From contig JAFZVZ010000017.1 of NCBI GenBank assembly GCA_017617545.1, positions 1-64,000 on the forward strand: DNA of 64,000 bases, read 5' to 3'. This document shows positions 25,222 to 35,800 of the stretch, in pieces. The notes under the pieces are model-generated. The model saw nothing but the letters and a program-made list of their open reading frames with translations, was not told the DNA's origin and made no database searches. The stretch's first letter is position 1; the number at the start of each line of letters is the position of its first letter. Both the position numbers and the translations under genes were made by a program. This DNA is from Lachnospiraceae bacterium. GTDB lineage: Bacteria; Bacillota; Clostridia; Lachnospirales; Lachnospiraceae.

Positions 25222-27480
25222 ATGAAGAATCTGTATATAGCGGAGAAACCGAGTGTGGCGCAGGAGTTCGCGAAGGCGCTGCATGAGGATTTTTCGAGAA
25301 AGGACGGGTATCTGGAGAGCGGCGAAAGCGTCGTGACGTGGTGCGTGGGGCATCTGATCACAATGAGTTACCCGGAAGTGTATGATCCCGCTCTCAAACA
25401 ATGGAAGGCGGACACACTGCCTTTTTTGCCGAAGACCTGGAAGTACGAGGTCATCGGCAATGTGAAGAAGCAGTTTGACATTGTAAAAGGCCTTCTCAAC
25501 CGCGACGATGTGGAACGCATCTATGTGTGTACCGACTCGGGGCGCGAAGGAGAGTATATCTACAGGTTGGTAGATCAGATGGCGAAAGTTCCGGCGACCA
25601 AAGACAAGCGTCGTGTGTGGATCGATTCGCAGACCGAGGAGGAAATCCTGCGAGGCATTCGTGAGGCGAAACCGCTGTCCGCATACGACAATCTTTCCGA
25701 TGCCGCGTACCTGCGGGCGAAGGAAGACTATCTGATGGGAATCAATTTCTCACGCGCATTGACGATCAATTACGGCACTCTTCTTAGAAGCCATATGCAG
25801 ATGGATCGTCTCGGGGCAATCTCGGTCGGCCGAGTGATGACGTGTGTTCTCGGCATGGTCGTGCGCCGGGAGCAGGATATCCGAAACTTCGTAAAGACGC
25901 CGTTTTATCGCGTGATGGGCGCGTACACGCTGGGTGGTGAGCAGTTCCACGGCGAGTGGCGTGCTGTGAAGGGCTCGAAGTACTTCGAGTCGCCGCTTCT
26001 GTATAAGGAAAATGGCTTCCGCAAGCGTGAGGACGCGGAGGCTTTGATCGAGATGCTCGGCGGCGTGAAGGCGCCGGCAGTGCCGGAGGAAATGCCGGAG
26101 GCAGCCAAGCCGGTGAATACAGAGGGAGAGATGTCAGAGGCAACAACTCCTGAAACAGCGGAAGTCACGGATGCAACCGACGCAACGACATCGCCAGCAG
26201 CGACTGACGCCCCGAAAGAGACACCCGCGGAGCCCGATAACCACTACATCGTTGATGGCAGCGACCCGGAGTGCATGCAGGCGACGCTTGCCAACATTGA
26301 GAAGAAGAAAGAGAAGAAGAATCCTCCGCTGTTGTTCAACCTTGCGGAGCTTCAGAATGAGTGCTCGAGACTGTTCAAAATAAGCCCTGATGAGACACTC
26401 AAGATCGTGCAGATGCTGTACGAGCGAAAGCTTGTTACGTACCCGAGAACCGACGCGCGTGTGCTCTCGACGGCGGTTGCGAAGGAGATCACGAAGAACC
26501 TCGCGGGTCTGTCGAAGAACAGCGATTATCTGCCGTATACGCGCCAGGTGAAGGAGTACGGCCTGTATACGACGATTGCGAAGACCAAATATGTCAATGA
26601 CAAGCAGATCACGGACCACTACGCGATCATCCCCACCGGCGACGGTCAGAATGAGCTTGCGTCGGTCGGTGAACTGGCAAGAAAAGTATACGACCGCATC
26701 GTGAGACGGTTCCTCGCGATTTTCTATCCGCCTGCGGAGTACCAGAAGATTGCGATGGAGCTCGAGCTCCGGTCGGAGCACTTCTTCAGCAGCTTCAAGG
26801 TTCTGGAGAACCCCGGTTACCTTGCCCTGTACGGAACGGACGAGGCGAAGCGCGCCGGCGCGGATGAAACCGCGAAGGAAGCGAAGAAGGGTAAGGACAA
26901 GGAGGACGGCAAGGACTCCGACAAGCCCGAAGAAGAGCCCGAGGAGGTGCTTGACACCGCGCTGTTCGACCGCATCAAGGCGCTGAAGAAGGGCGCGATG
27001 ATCGACGTTGCAGGGTACGAACTCCGCGAGGGCGAGACGAAGCCTCCGAAGAGGTATACCTCCGGTTCATTGATCCTTGCGATGGAAAATGCAGGACAGC
27101 TGATCGAGGACGAGGAGCTTCGCGCACAGATCAAGGGAAGCGGCATCGGCACAAGCGCAACGCGCGCCGAGATCCTGAACAAGCTGATCAAGATCAACTA
27201 CTTAAACCTCAACAAGAAGACGCAGGTGATCACGCCGAAGAAGCTCGGCGAGCTTGTATTTTACGTGGTATACGTATCCATCCGTTCGCTCCTCAACCCG
27301 GAGCTGACCGCGAGCTGGGAGAAGGGCCTTACACAGGTGGCGGAGGGTACGACTACGGAGAAAGAGTATCTTGAGAAACTTGAGGCGTACGTCACCAAAT
27401 GGACCGACTACGCGAAGACCAAGAAAGACCATGACACGCTGAGAAATCAGTTCCGCGTTGTCGATTCCTATTACCGCTGA
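25222..27480 (+). CDS. topB: DNA topoisomerase III (type IA)
   Basis: A 752-residue type IA topoisomerase that passes single DNA strands, used to relax or decatenate DNA. The start at 25222 (MKNLYIAEKPSVAQ) is fixed by the conserved Toprim beginning. CTDSGREGEYIYR carries the acidic metal residues, and the active-site tyrosine is in YPRTDAR (about residue 407). Two low-complexity insertions are unusual: about residues 280-350, rich in Ala, Thr, Pro and Glu (many TP, TD, AT steps), and about 545-580, Lys/Glu/Asp-rich. Both lie between conserved blocks and should be surface loops. Topoisomerase III genes of this form occur on chromosomes and on conjugative elements; no transfer genes are nearby. 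Confidence 0.95.
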   Translation: MKNLYIAEKPSVAQEFAKALHEDFSRKDGYLESGESVVTWCVGHLITMSYPEVYDPALKQWKADTLPFLPKTWKYEVIGNVKKQFDIVKGLLNRDDVERIYVCTDSGREGEYIYRLVDQMAKVPATKDKRRVWIDSQTEEEILRGIREAKPLSAYDNLSDAAYLRAKEDYLMGINFSRALTINYGTLLRSHMQMDRLGAISVGRVMTCVLGMVVRREQDIRNFVKTPFYRVMGAYTLGGEQFHGEWRAVKGSKYFESPLLYKENGFRKREDAEALIEMLGGVKAPAVPEEMPEAAKPVNTEGEMSEATTPETAEVTDATDATTSPAATDAPKETPAEPDNHYIVDGSDPECMQATLANIEKKKEKKNPPLLFNLAELQNECSRLFKISPDETLKIVQMLYERKLVTYPRTDARVLSTAVAKEITKNLAGLSKNSDYLPYTRQVKEYGLYTTIAKTKYVNDKQITDHYAIIPTGDGQNELASVGELARKVYDRIVRRFLAIFYPPAEYQKIAMELELRSEHFFSSFKVLENPGYLALYGTDEAKRAGADETAKEAKKGKDKEDGKDSDKPEEEPEEVLDTALFDRIKALKKGAMIDVAGYELREGETKPPKRYTSGSLILAMENAGQLIEDEELRAQIKGSGIGTSATRAEILNKLIKINYLNLNKKTQVITPKKLGELVFYVVYVSIRSLLNPELTASWEKGLTQVAEGTTTEKEYLEKLEAYVTKWTDYAKTKKDHDTLRNQFRVVDSYYR

Positions 27481-27496
27481 CGGATCGGAGAAAACT

Positions 27497-28198
27497 ATGA
27501 GTTATGTGGAATTCCATGATGTGACGAAGATCTACCGTGTGGGCGAGGTGACCATCCCCGCCCTGAACGGCGTGTCCTTCGAGATCGAGAAGGGTGAGAT
27601 CTGTGTCGTTGTCGGAGCTTCCGGCGCCGGCAAGACAACCATCCTGAATATACTCGGCGGAATGGATGTCGCGACGGACGGGACGATCCTGCTGGATGGG
27701 GTGACTATTTCCTCGTACGACCGCAAGCAGCTGACGGAGTACCGCCGTTCGGACATCGGCTTTGTGTTTCAGTTTTACAACCTGATACAGAACCTTACCG
27801 CAGTGGAAAATGTGGAGCTTGCCTCCCAGATCTGCCGTGAACCGCTGGACGCGTCGGAAGTGATCGCGGCAGTGGGGCTTGCGGACAGAGCGAAGAATTT
27901 TCCGGCGCAGCTGTCGGGAGGCGAGCAGCAGCGAGTTGCGATCGCGAGGGCGCTTGCGAAGAAGCCGAAGCTTCTGCTGTGTGATGAACCCACGGGAGCG
28001 CTTGACTACCGCACAGGAAAGGCAATCCTCGCGCTTCTGGCGGAGACAGCGAAGAAGTATGATATGACAGTCGTGATCATCACGCACAACCAGGCCATCG
28101 CGAAGATGGCGGACCGCGTGATCGAAGTGAGCAGCGGCAGGATCAAGAACATGTACAAAAACGAGACGGTTCTGCCGGTGGAAGAGATCGAGTGGTAA
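27497..28198 (+). CDS. ABC transporter ATP-binding protein (MacB/LolD type)
   Basis: An ATPase subunit of 233 residues, starting at 27497 (MSYVEF) after CGGAG, 16 bp past topB. It has Walker [10 protein letters not shown]-loop FVFQFYN, signature LSGGEQQR, Walker [13 protein letters not shown] and the H-loop His in ITHNQA. The FQxYNL and DEPTGALD forms are those of the MacB/LolD/FtsE group, which work with FtsX-type permeases in export or envelope signalling rather than in nutrient uptake. The permease gene follows after 93 bp. Confidence 0.95.
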   Translation: MSYVEFHDVTKIYRVGEVTIPALNGVSFEIEKGEICVVVGASGAGKTTILNILGGMDVATDGTILLDGVTISSYDRKQLTEYRRSDIGFVFQFYNLIQNLTAVENVELASQICREPLDASEVIAAVGLADRAKNFPAQLSGGEQQRVAIARALAKKPKLLLCDEPTGALDYRTGKAILALLAETAKKYDMTVVIITHNQAIAKMADRVIEVSSGRIKNMYKNETVLPVEEIEW

Positions 28199-28291
28199 TA
28201 ATGACGCGGACAGACACCGCAGACGCGGATGACCGTGAATTGAGCGTAATATAAGACGAAAACGTAACAGAAGGAACAAGAAGGAAGACCC

Positions 28292-30838
28292 ATGACGAGA
28301 GGTATGCGTACAACGACAGTGCGGGAAATCCGCGCCAGTCTCGGCCGGTATCTGGCGATAGCGGCGATCATAGCTCTCGGAGTGGGCTTTTTTGCGGGTT
28401 TGCGGATCACGACAGCGGACATGATCGCGACGACGGACGAGTATCTGGAGGAGCGAAAGCTGTTCGACTACCGGCTTGCATCTACCATCGGCTTTACCGA
28501 CGCGGAGCTTGAGCTGCTGCGCAAGGACGGTTTAGTTGTTTCGGCGGACGGAGAGATCCGGCACGAGATCCTCTGCCACGTCGATTCGGACAGCGATGAC
28601 TGTGTCATGGCGTTCCATTCGATCACTCACGGCGTGAATGAACTTGAGCTTGTCGAGGGCCGCATGCCGGAGAAACCGGACGAGTGTGTTGTGGATTCCC
28701 GAGGCGGCGCCGCGGGCCATATCGGTGAGAAGATCCTTATCTCTGCGAAAAATGAAAACACCTCCGAGGATGCGGACACGAATTCGGAACATTTGAAATA
28801 CAACGAATACACGATCGTAGGAGAAGTATTTTCCCCGATCTACTTAAACTACGAGCGCGGCACAACGGAACTGTTGGACGGCTCGATCGCAGGCTTCGTC
28901 TGCATCAACCGTGAGGGGTTCGCGAGCGACATCTATACCTCTTTGTATGCCGTGACGAACAACGGGGAGACGATCTACAGCGACGAGTACGACGCGATGC
29001 TTACGCGCACGAAGGAACCCATGGAGGCGCTGTGCGAAAAGCTCTGTGCGGCGCGCCGGGAGTCGCTCTCGGAGGAGATCCGTCAGAAGGTTCGCGATAG
29101 GGTAGCGGAAGAATTCGCAAAATACGGCATGGAGGTGCCGGCGGATTACGACTACCCGTACGATGAGTACGACAACGTAGAGTACGAATGGTACTGCCTG
29201 GACCGGAACACGAATGTGGGCTACGTATGTTTTGACAACGATGCGCATATTGTGGAAGGCCTTGCGACGGTATTTCCCGCATTTTTCATACTGGTTGCCG
29301 CGCTTGTGTGCATGACGACCATGAGCCGCATGATCGAGGAGCAGCGCACACAGATCGGCGTGATGAAGGCGCTTGGCTATACGGCGCGTTCCATCTCCGC
29401 AAAATACATCATCTACTCCGGAAGCGCCGCGATCGTCGGAGGCGTCGTGGGCTTCTTCCTCGGTTGCCGCATGTTCCCGTTTACGATATGGAAGGTGTAC
29501 GACATCATGTACGGCTTCACGGACAAGCTGATCTACGTGTTTGACCCGTGGCTGTTCGTGTTCTGTATGGCAGTCGGCGTGATCTGCCCCGTGGGCGTCA
29601 CGATACTGAGCATTTTACGGGCGATGAGAGAGGTGCCGGCGGAATTGATCCGTCCCCGTGCACCCAAGACAGGAAAACGGATCCTGCTGGAGCGAGTACC
29701 GTTTTTGTGGAACCGGCTCTCGTTCCTTGCGAAGGTTTCCGTGCGCAATGTGGTGCGATACAGAAGACGCTTCTTCATGATGGTGATCGGGATTGCGGGC
29801 TGCATGGCGCTGCTGATCGCCGGACACGGGATCCGCGATTCGATGACGACGGTGACGGGCGTCCAGTACGGAAAGATCGAGCGTTACGACTATTCGGTGC
29901 TTCTCGATGACATGACACATGAGGAGTTTATCGAGGAGACGAAGGATTATATTGACAGTACCGTGTTCCTTATGGAAATCCCGGTGACCGTTGTCACGGA
30001 ACAGTCCTCGAAGGACACGTACGTCTATGTTCCCGAGTCGGAGGAGGAGTTCGCGGGAGTTGTCACAAGGACGGATGTGGACGGTAAGGAGCTTCCCATT
30101 CCGGCCTTCGGCGAGTGCTACGTCAATGATAAGTACGCCGACCAGATGTCAATCCAAGTCGGCGATACCGTGACGCTCCGGCGGGAAGGCAAGGCGGATG
30201 TGACCGTGCGTGTCGGCGGGATCATGCTCAACTATGTCGGAAACTGCATGTATATGACGAGGGAGACGTTCCTGGAGATCACAGGGGAGGAGCCGGTGTT
30301 TGACACCTGCTTCGCGGTGAGGAAGGACGGCACGGACGCGTTTGAGATCGGCGCGAAGATCAGACTGATCGAAGGAGTTTCGTATGTGAACGTTGTCGCC
30401 GAGTTTGAGCGTCGTATCGCCAACATGCTCGAGCGGCTCGATGTCATCGTCGTCCTCGTGATCGTATGCTCTGCGGCGCTGGCATTTATCGTATTGTACA
30501 ATCTGACAAATATCACGATCACGGAGCGGCTTCGGGAGATCGCAACAATCAAGGTGCTCGGCTTCCGAAGCATGGAGACCGCGATCTACGTGTTCCGCGA
30601 AAACCTGATGCTGACAATGATCGGCGCCGTTGCGGGAATACCGCTCGGACTGCTGCTGCTTCGTTTCCTGATGTCCAAGATCAAGGTGGACCTTGTGTCC
30701 TTCCGCACCCACGTCGAGTGGCAGAGCTATCTGTACAGTTTCCTGTTTACGCTGTTGTTCGCTCTGTTTGTCGACTGCGTCATGTACCGCCGTCTGGAAA
30801 ATATAGACATGGCAGAGTCGCTGAAGAGTATCGAGTAA
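28292..30838 (+). CDS. FtsX-family ABC transporter permease
   Basis: A membrane protein of 848 residues that partners the preceding ATPase. An N-terminal helix (about 18-38, RYLAIAAIIALGVGFFAGL) leads to a large extracellular domain (about 45-325). A first FtsX module of three helices follows (about 330-430, with MMTTMSRM-like and GVMKALGYT motifs). A further helix near 500, a second extracellular domain (about 520-710) and a second FtsX module (about 720-840, with ITERLREIATIKVLGF) complete it. This double-FtsX layout is common in Firmicutes efflux or antimicrobial-peptide response systems. The substrate is unknown; there is no adjacent BceRS-like sensor pair. Confidence 0.93.
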   Translation: MTRGMRTTTVREIRASLGRYLAIAAIIALGVGFFAGLRITTADMIATTDEYLEERKLFDYRLASTIGFTDAELELLRKDGLVVSADGEIRHEILCHVDSDSDDCVMAFHSITHGVNELELVEGRMPEKPDECVVDSRGGAAGHIGEKILISAKNENTSEDADTNSEHLKYNEYTIVGEVFSPIYLNYERGTTELLDGSIAGFVCINREGFASDIYTSLYAVTNNGETIYSDEYDAMLTRTKEPMEALCEKLCAARRESLSEEIRQKVRDRVAEEFAKYGMEVPADYDYPYDEYDNVEYEWYCLDRNTNVGYVCFDNDAHIVEGLATVFPAFFILVAALVCMTTMSRMIEEQRTQIGVMKALGYTARSISAKYIIYSGSAAIVGGVVGFFLGCRMFPFTIWKVYDIMYGFTDKLIYVFDPWLFVFCMAVGVICPVGVTILSILRAMREVPAELIRPRAPKTGKRILLERVPFLWNRLSFLAKVSVRNVVRYRRRFFMMVIGIAGCMALLIAGHGIRDSMTTVTGVQYGKIERYDYSVLLDDMTHEEFIEETKDYIDSTVFLMEIPVTVVTEQSSKDTYVYVPESEEEFAGVVTRTDVDGKELPIPAFGECYVNDKYADQMSIQVGDTVTLRREGKADVTVRVGGIMLNYVGNCMYMTRETFLEITGEEPVFDTCFAVRKDGTDAFEIGAKIRLIEGVSYVNVVAEFERRIANMLERLDVIVVLVIVCSAALAFIVLYNLTNITITERLREIATIKVLGFRSMETAIYVFRENLMLTMIGAVAGIPLGLLLLRFLMSKIKVDLVSFRTHVEWQSYLYSFLFTLLFALFVDCVMYRRLENIDMAESLKSIE

Positions 30839-30899
30839 ACACATTTTACATATCTCGTAAATATTTTAATGTAAAATAGGCGAGCCAAACGGAAAATAG

Positions 30900-30928
30900 T
30901 TGCATTTTCCGAAGAATTCATGTATACT
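30900..30928 (+). promoter_or_regulatory. promoter of the lipoprotein gene at 31031
   Basis: TTGCAT (30900-30905), 17 bases, TATACT (30923-30928). The spacer holds a copy of the recurrent ATTTTCC heptamer. Confidence 0.7.
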
Positions 30929-31030
30929 GTGAAAGTAACTACGGTTTACCTTTTGTAGATCATATTTGTGATCACAAGGCGCGGGGATAGCCGTAAGGTG
31001 AATAATACCCGTCAGGGGAGGGGGTACAAT

Positions 31031-32614
31031 ATGCGAAAAATAAGAAAAGTTCTTGCCTTCATTTTACTTCTTGCGCTGTCAGTTACGGCACTGACGGCAT
31101 GCGGATCGAAGGATGACGAGAAGGAACAGGAAAAGAAACCGAAGATCGTGAAGGGCAGTCTCAAGGATATGATGGATGAGATCCAGAAGACGGAGTCCGG
31201 CACGCTTCACATGGAGATTACGTTTGACACGCCTTCCAAGTCCGGAGAGGACCAGGGCGGAAAAATGGAACTCGACTATGAGTTTGACAAGAAGAACAGC
31301 GAGTCTTCCATGTCGCTCAAACTCAGCATAAATGCCGGCAATGAGAAGATAAACTTCGGCCCGGTGGATCTGCTCAGAGAGAAGAACGAGAAGCTGTATT
31401 TCAACCTCGGGATCATCAATGAGATCGCAAAGGCCGCAAAAAGCGAAAACAGACTCGGCGACAGGCTCAGCGATCTGGACGGCTGGTTCATGCTTCCGCT
31501 TCCGTCTGATCTGCCTGAGTACAAGGCACCGGCAGAAGATGAGCTGCTCGGTTCATTTGTGACGGATCTGTTCAAGGAACTGCCGCAGGAGAGCGTGGAC
31601 GGCAACTACCGGATCTCACTCAAGACCAAGGACAATTACATTGCGCTTGTAAACGCGTTTAAGAGCCTTGTGCAGGGCGATTACAAGTCTGTTATCCTGA
31701 AGTCCTATGAGCGCGACAATGTGCTTACGCAGATTGATATTAACAAGTATGTCGCAGACCTGATCGACACGTACATCGATGACATCCGCGAAGTTGTCCG
31801 CGAGTACGGGGAAACGATGGATGTTACGGAGAGCCAGCTGGAAGAGCTTCTCCGCGAGGCGAAGAAGCAGGATTACGCGAAGCTGCTCGACGAGTTTATG
31901 CAGAAAGAGAGAGGCGTCTCGATCTTTGAGAAGCCCACGAGCGAGGAGATTGAAGAAAGCCTCAACGAATATGTGAATTCGCTCGATGAGATGATCGAGT
32001 CACTGTCCCGCGACGAGGATGGGGATTATCCGGACACCGAGATCCGTTTCTATGCGGACGACAGTGCGTACAATGTAGAGATTTCTTCGTCTGCAGTACA
32101 GAATGACGGCGGCAACATTGTGATCAAGGTGAGTCTCGAGCCCGGCAAAGTCAGTGTGAAGGCTCCGGACAAGAACGTAACGATCAAGCAGATTGCCGAT
32201 GTGCTCTTCGATTCGTATTCTTCGTATGTTGACAAGAGCCGTATGGCACAGGACGTAGCCAGCGTTGATGAGATCATGATGGCTGCCGAGAAGGTTGCGT
32301 GTGATGTGGAAGTGAACGCGCAGGTAGGTGAGCAGTTCATCGTCACGTTTGATAAGGGTTCCGTAAGTATTTCAGCAATCGATACTTCAGGGAATAAGGA
32401 TCAGATTGCGTGTGATATCTGGAAGGAAATCACGTTCTACGGTTCTGACAGTTACGCCGCAAGGTCTGAAGTCCTCAAGAAGGCTTCCGGACAGTTGGTC
32501 GGTACGGTACAGGAAAATGGTTCCCTTGAGTGGAAGATTACAGAAGCGGACGAGAACCTGAGGGAGTTTCTGAAGTATTCCAAAGACTTTGCGTACAAGT
32601 ATGATCTGAAGTGA
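31031..32614 (+). CDS. hypothetical lipoprotein
   Basis: A predicted lipoprotein of 527 residues. The start at 31031 (MRKIRK) follows GGGGAGGGGG and opens a signal peptide with lipobox LTAC (Cys near 25). A Lys/Glu-rich linker leads to an N-domain with a Thr/Ser beta pattern (HMEITFDTPS; YEFDKKNSE) reminiscent of LppX/LolA-like folds, then a long acidic helical region (about 240-345). A C-terminal part (about 400-527) includes SRMAQDVASVDEIMMAAEK; that helix resembles those in pilin-like extracellular proteins, but the likeness is weak. No family is claimed. It is a single gene between a promoter and a terminator. Confidence 0.78.
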   Translation: MRKIRKVLAFILLLALSVTALTACGSKDDEKEQEKKPKIVKGSLKDMMDEIQKTESGTLHMEITFDTPSKSGEDQGGKMELDYEFDKKNSESSMSLKLSINAGNEKINFGPVDLLREKNEKLYFNLGIINEIAKAAKSENRLGDRLSDLDGWFMLPLPSDLPEYKAPAEDELLGSFVTDLFKELPQESVDGNYRISLKTKDNYIALVNAFKSLVQGDYKSVILKSYERDNVLTQIDINKYVADLIDTYIDDIREVVREYGETMDVTESQLEELLREAKKQDYAKLLDEFMQKERGVSIFEKPTSEEIEESLNEYVNSLDEMIESLSRDEDGDYPDTEIRFYADDSAYNVEISSSAVQNDGGNIVIKVSLEPGKVSVKAPDKNVTIKQIADVLFDSYSSYVDKSRMAQDVASVDEIMMAAEKVACDVEVNAQVGEQFIVTFDKGSVSISAIDTSGNKDQIACDIWKEITFYGSDSYAARSEVLKKASGQLVGTVQENGSLEWKITEADENLREFLKYSKDFAYKYDLK

Positions 32615-32669
32615 TCAATGATACAGATAATGCGGAATTGACATTGTTTCCGTGACAACGGTAAGAGAC

Positions 32670-32700
32670 CGGGTGCGGCATAGGCTGCACCCGATTTTTT
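32670..32700 (+). terminator. terminator after the lipoprotein gene
   Basis: CGGGTGC (32670-32676) pairs with GCACCCG (32687-32693), followed by ATTTTTTT. Confidence 0.85.
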
Positions 32701-32713
32701 GTGTTCGTAAATG

Positions 32714-32745
32714 ATTACTCAAACGGCATATTTATTACTTGTTTG
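32714..32745 (+). promoter_or_regulatory. candidate LytTR binding site, second copy
   Basis: ATTACTCAAACGG starts at 32714 and a weaker ATTACTTGTTTG at 32734, 20 bases apart. The second repeat begins 49 bases before the -10 box, against 39 bases for the site at 6610-6643, a difference of one helical turn. Both sites would therefore lie on the same DNA face relative to the polymerase. Confidence 0.5.
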
Positions 32746-32759
32746 ACTAAGGTTTTTAT

Positions 32760-32788
32760 TTTACATGGCTTAGAAGTTCTGCTATAAT
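32760..32788 (+). promoter_or_regulatory. promoter of the dockerin surface protein
   Basis: TTTACA (32760-32765), 17 bases, TATAAT (32783-32788), about 60 bases before the start codon. Confidence 0.7.
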
Positions 32789-32849
32789 GAAAGTTGATGA
32801 ATTGCGGGCAGCCTGCACGAATAAAGTGTTAAAACAGGAGGTTGAGGTA

Positions 32850-35800
32850 ATGAAGAAACAAAGGTTGAATCGAATTGTGGCTTTTCTGACGGCATTTCTG
32901 CTTGTTGTTGGAATGCTCGGTCCGCGTGCGTATGCCGCAGAGGAGCAGACGCTGCTTAAGGGCGACGCCAACGGAGATAACATGCTTGATGTGCGAGATG
33001 CAGCTGCTATTTTGAAAGAGTACGCATATCTCTCTACCGTATCGGGAGATGTAATAAACCCTACGTTGACTCGGGAACAGACGATCGCTGCCGACATAAA
33101 TAAGGATTCCCATGTTGATTCTGTTGATGCCACTATTGTTTTGCGGTATCTTGCAAACGATCCCTCGCTGAACACTGCCACGCCGGATCCGAATCTTACC
33201 ATAACGTCCGGCCATAAGGACGAGGGGGACAATTCTGATGTCAAACTTTCCTTTTTATGTGACGGAAAGGATGAGGTAACGGTTGTTTCCGGGACGAGTG
33301 TCACGCTGAGTGTTTCCGTACCGCTTGCGTGTACTGCTAATGTCGGTTCGTTAGATGTTCAGTTTGCCTGCTCGGATTCTTCAAACATAATAAAAATATC
33401 CGATATTTCAATCAATAGTGCGTTGTCTCGATTATCTAAATTTGTGAATCTTGATGAACTGCGTTATGTTGGCGCTGCAAGCGATACTAAGGTGCGTAAC
33501 GGAAATGCTTTTGCACTTACGGTTACTGTTCCCGCAGATACGCCGGCGGGAACGTATACGCTCGGTCTCAGCGATCGCTATATGGCCTTTGGCGAGCCGA
33601 CTGAAGACATGCTTTCCATGTCGTTCACGCCGCTGACCATAAAGGTGTTAAAGCCGAAGGCTGAGATTGCAACAGAGCCGGAAGAAAAGCTGCTTTTGCA
33701 CGAAGATACTCCTCAGAAGCTCGTTGAGCCGGGAACTGCATCGGGGGGAACGATGCAGTACGCCCTCGGTGAGGACAATATCGACGAACCTGAATCCGGA
33801 TGGAGCACCGATATCCCGACGGGCGACGAAGCGGGCAGCTATTATGTGTGGGCTAAGGCTGCGGGCGATCAGGATCACAGGGATTCGGATGCTGTATGTA
33901 AGGTTTCCAAGATCGTTCATAAGGTTACGTTCAAGGTTGCAGGCGGCAGCTGGAATGATAAGACCGCAGAGGATGTTGTCCTGCCGCTCTCACGTTATGA
34001 GAATGAGGATCTGGCACTTGTCGTCAATGAGGATGACCTTCCGGCAGTAGGAGCTGAACCGGCGAAAGGTTTTCTGCCTTCAGGAAGCTGGGACGGAACC
34101 TTTAACAAGATGATCACACAGGATACGGTCTACACCTATACCTATGACGAAGACCCGGATTATGTTCCTGATGACGTAACGGGAGATATTACATTCTCGG
34201 GTAAGTTGTCACTGAATGGCCGCGACCTGACGGAGAGTGACATTTTCCACTTTGAGATTACCGACGGAACTGAACTGATTGCGACTGCTGCTTCGGATAA
34301 GACCGGTAAGATTTCATTCCCGAAGATCAGTTACGATGTTAATGACATTGGGGAGCATACCTATTATGTGAAGCAGGCCGCGACGGATATCGCAGGTGTT
34401 ACCATAGATGAGACTGAGTATAAGGTATCTGTATGGGTATTCTATACCAAAGGCGATACCGGACTTACGGTCAACCCGTCCGAGGAGTTCAGCGCTCTGT
34501 ACTTTACCAACACCTTCAGTCCGGTGAAACCGGATTATACTGTTCCGACCGGACTTACCGCAACCTACGGTCAGACCTTGGCGGATGTTACACTGCCGAG
34601 CGGCTGGACCTGGGACGATGAGTCTGCAACGAGTGTCGGAGATATCGGGGAAAATACTTTCTCTGCAACGTTTACACCTGATGACACGGTGACTTACACC
34701 ACAGCAACGGAAAAGCTTACGATTACGGTCAAGAAGATCGCAGCTCCGAAGGAACTGACAGATGCACAGAAACCTACAGCCATTGATGGCCTGAAAGAGA
34801 ACAGTGCAGACCAGACCCTTCTGACTGCACCGAAAGAACTTCCCGATGGTTATACCATCGAGTACAGTCTGGATGGAACCAATTGGAGTGCGACAATCCC
34901 AACCGGTAAGGACGCGGGCGAGTACAATATTCAGACACGCTACGTCGGCGATAAGAACCACGAGGATTTCGCAGGAGAGACCATCAAGGTGACCATCGCT
35001 GAGAAGGAAAAGGAGAAAGAAACCTATACCGTAATCTGGCTCGACGGCGACGGAAAGGAACTGGATAAGAAGACGTACCTTGAGGGTGAAGTGGAACCGA
35101 CCACGGATAAGAAAGCGACCAAAGCTGAGGATGCTGCCAATACCTACGTTTTCGATAAGTGGGATGACGGCTCCGTAAGCGGAACCACCAAGACCTACAA
35201 GCCTCTGTTCAAGGCGACTGCCAAGACCACCTATACCATCATCTGGCTTGATGGTGACGGCAAGGAGCTGGACACGAAGACGTGTGTTGAGGGCAGTACC
35301 GAGCCTACCACGGACAAGAAAGCAACCAAGGCAGAGGATGATACCAATACCTACGTATTCGACAAGTGGGATGAGGGAACCTTGAGCGGGACCACCAAGA
35401 CCTACAAGCCTCTGTTCAAGGCAACCGCCAAGACCGTTTATACCGTGATCTGGCTTGACGGCGACGGCAAGGAACTGGATAAGAAGACGTACACGGAAGG
35501 AAAGACCGAACCGACGACGGATAAGAAACCTTCCAAGGCAATTGAGAATTCCTTCTACTTCGAATTTGACAAATGGGACAACGGTACCGTGAGCGGAACT
35601 ACGAAGACCTACACGCCTTCCTTCACAAAGAAGCCTCTGTATACCTCCGAGATCGAAACCCTCGAGCATACCATGGGCGACACGAAAGAGAAGACCGTAC
35701 GGATCGTCGGCAACCAGAACAACACCGGCATGGTAGGCCGCGTGAAGATCATCGGTACTACAGCGAAGAACGCTGAGTTCGGCAAGGATGTAACGCTTGC

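Noticed and set aside
25222-27480. Integrated conjugative element marked by topB
   Set aside because: No relaxase, type IV secretion, integrase or attachment repeats are near; the flanking genes are chromosomal housekeeping or transporter genes.
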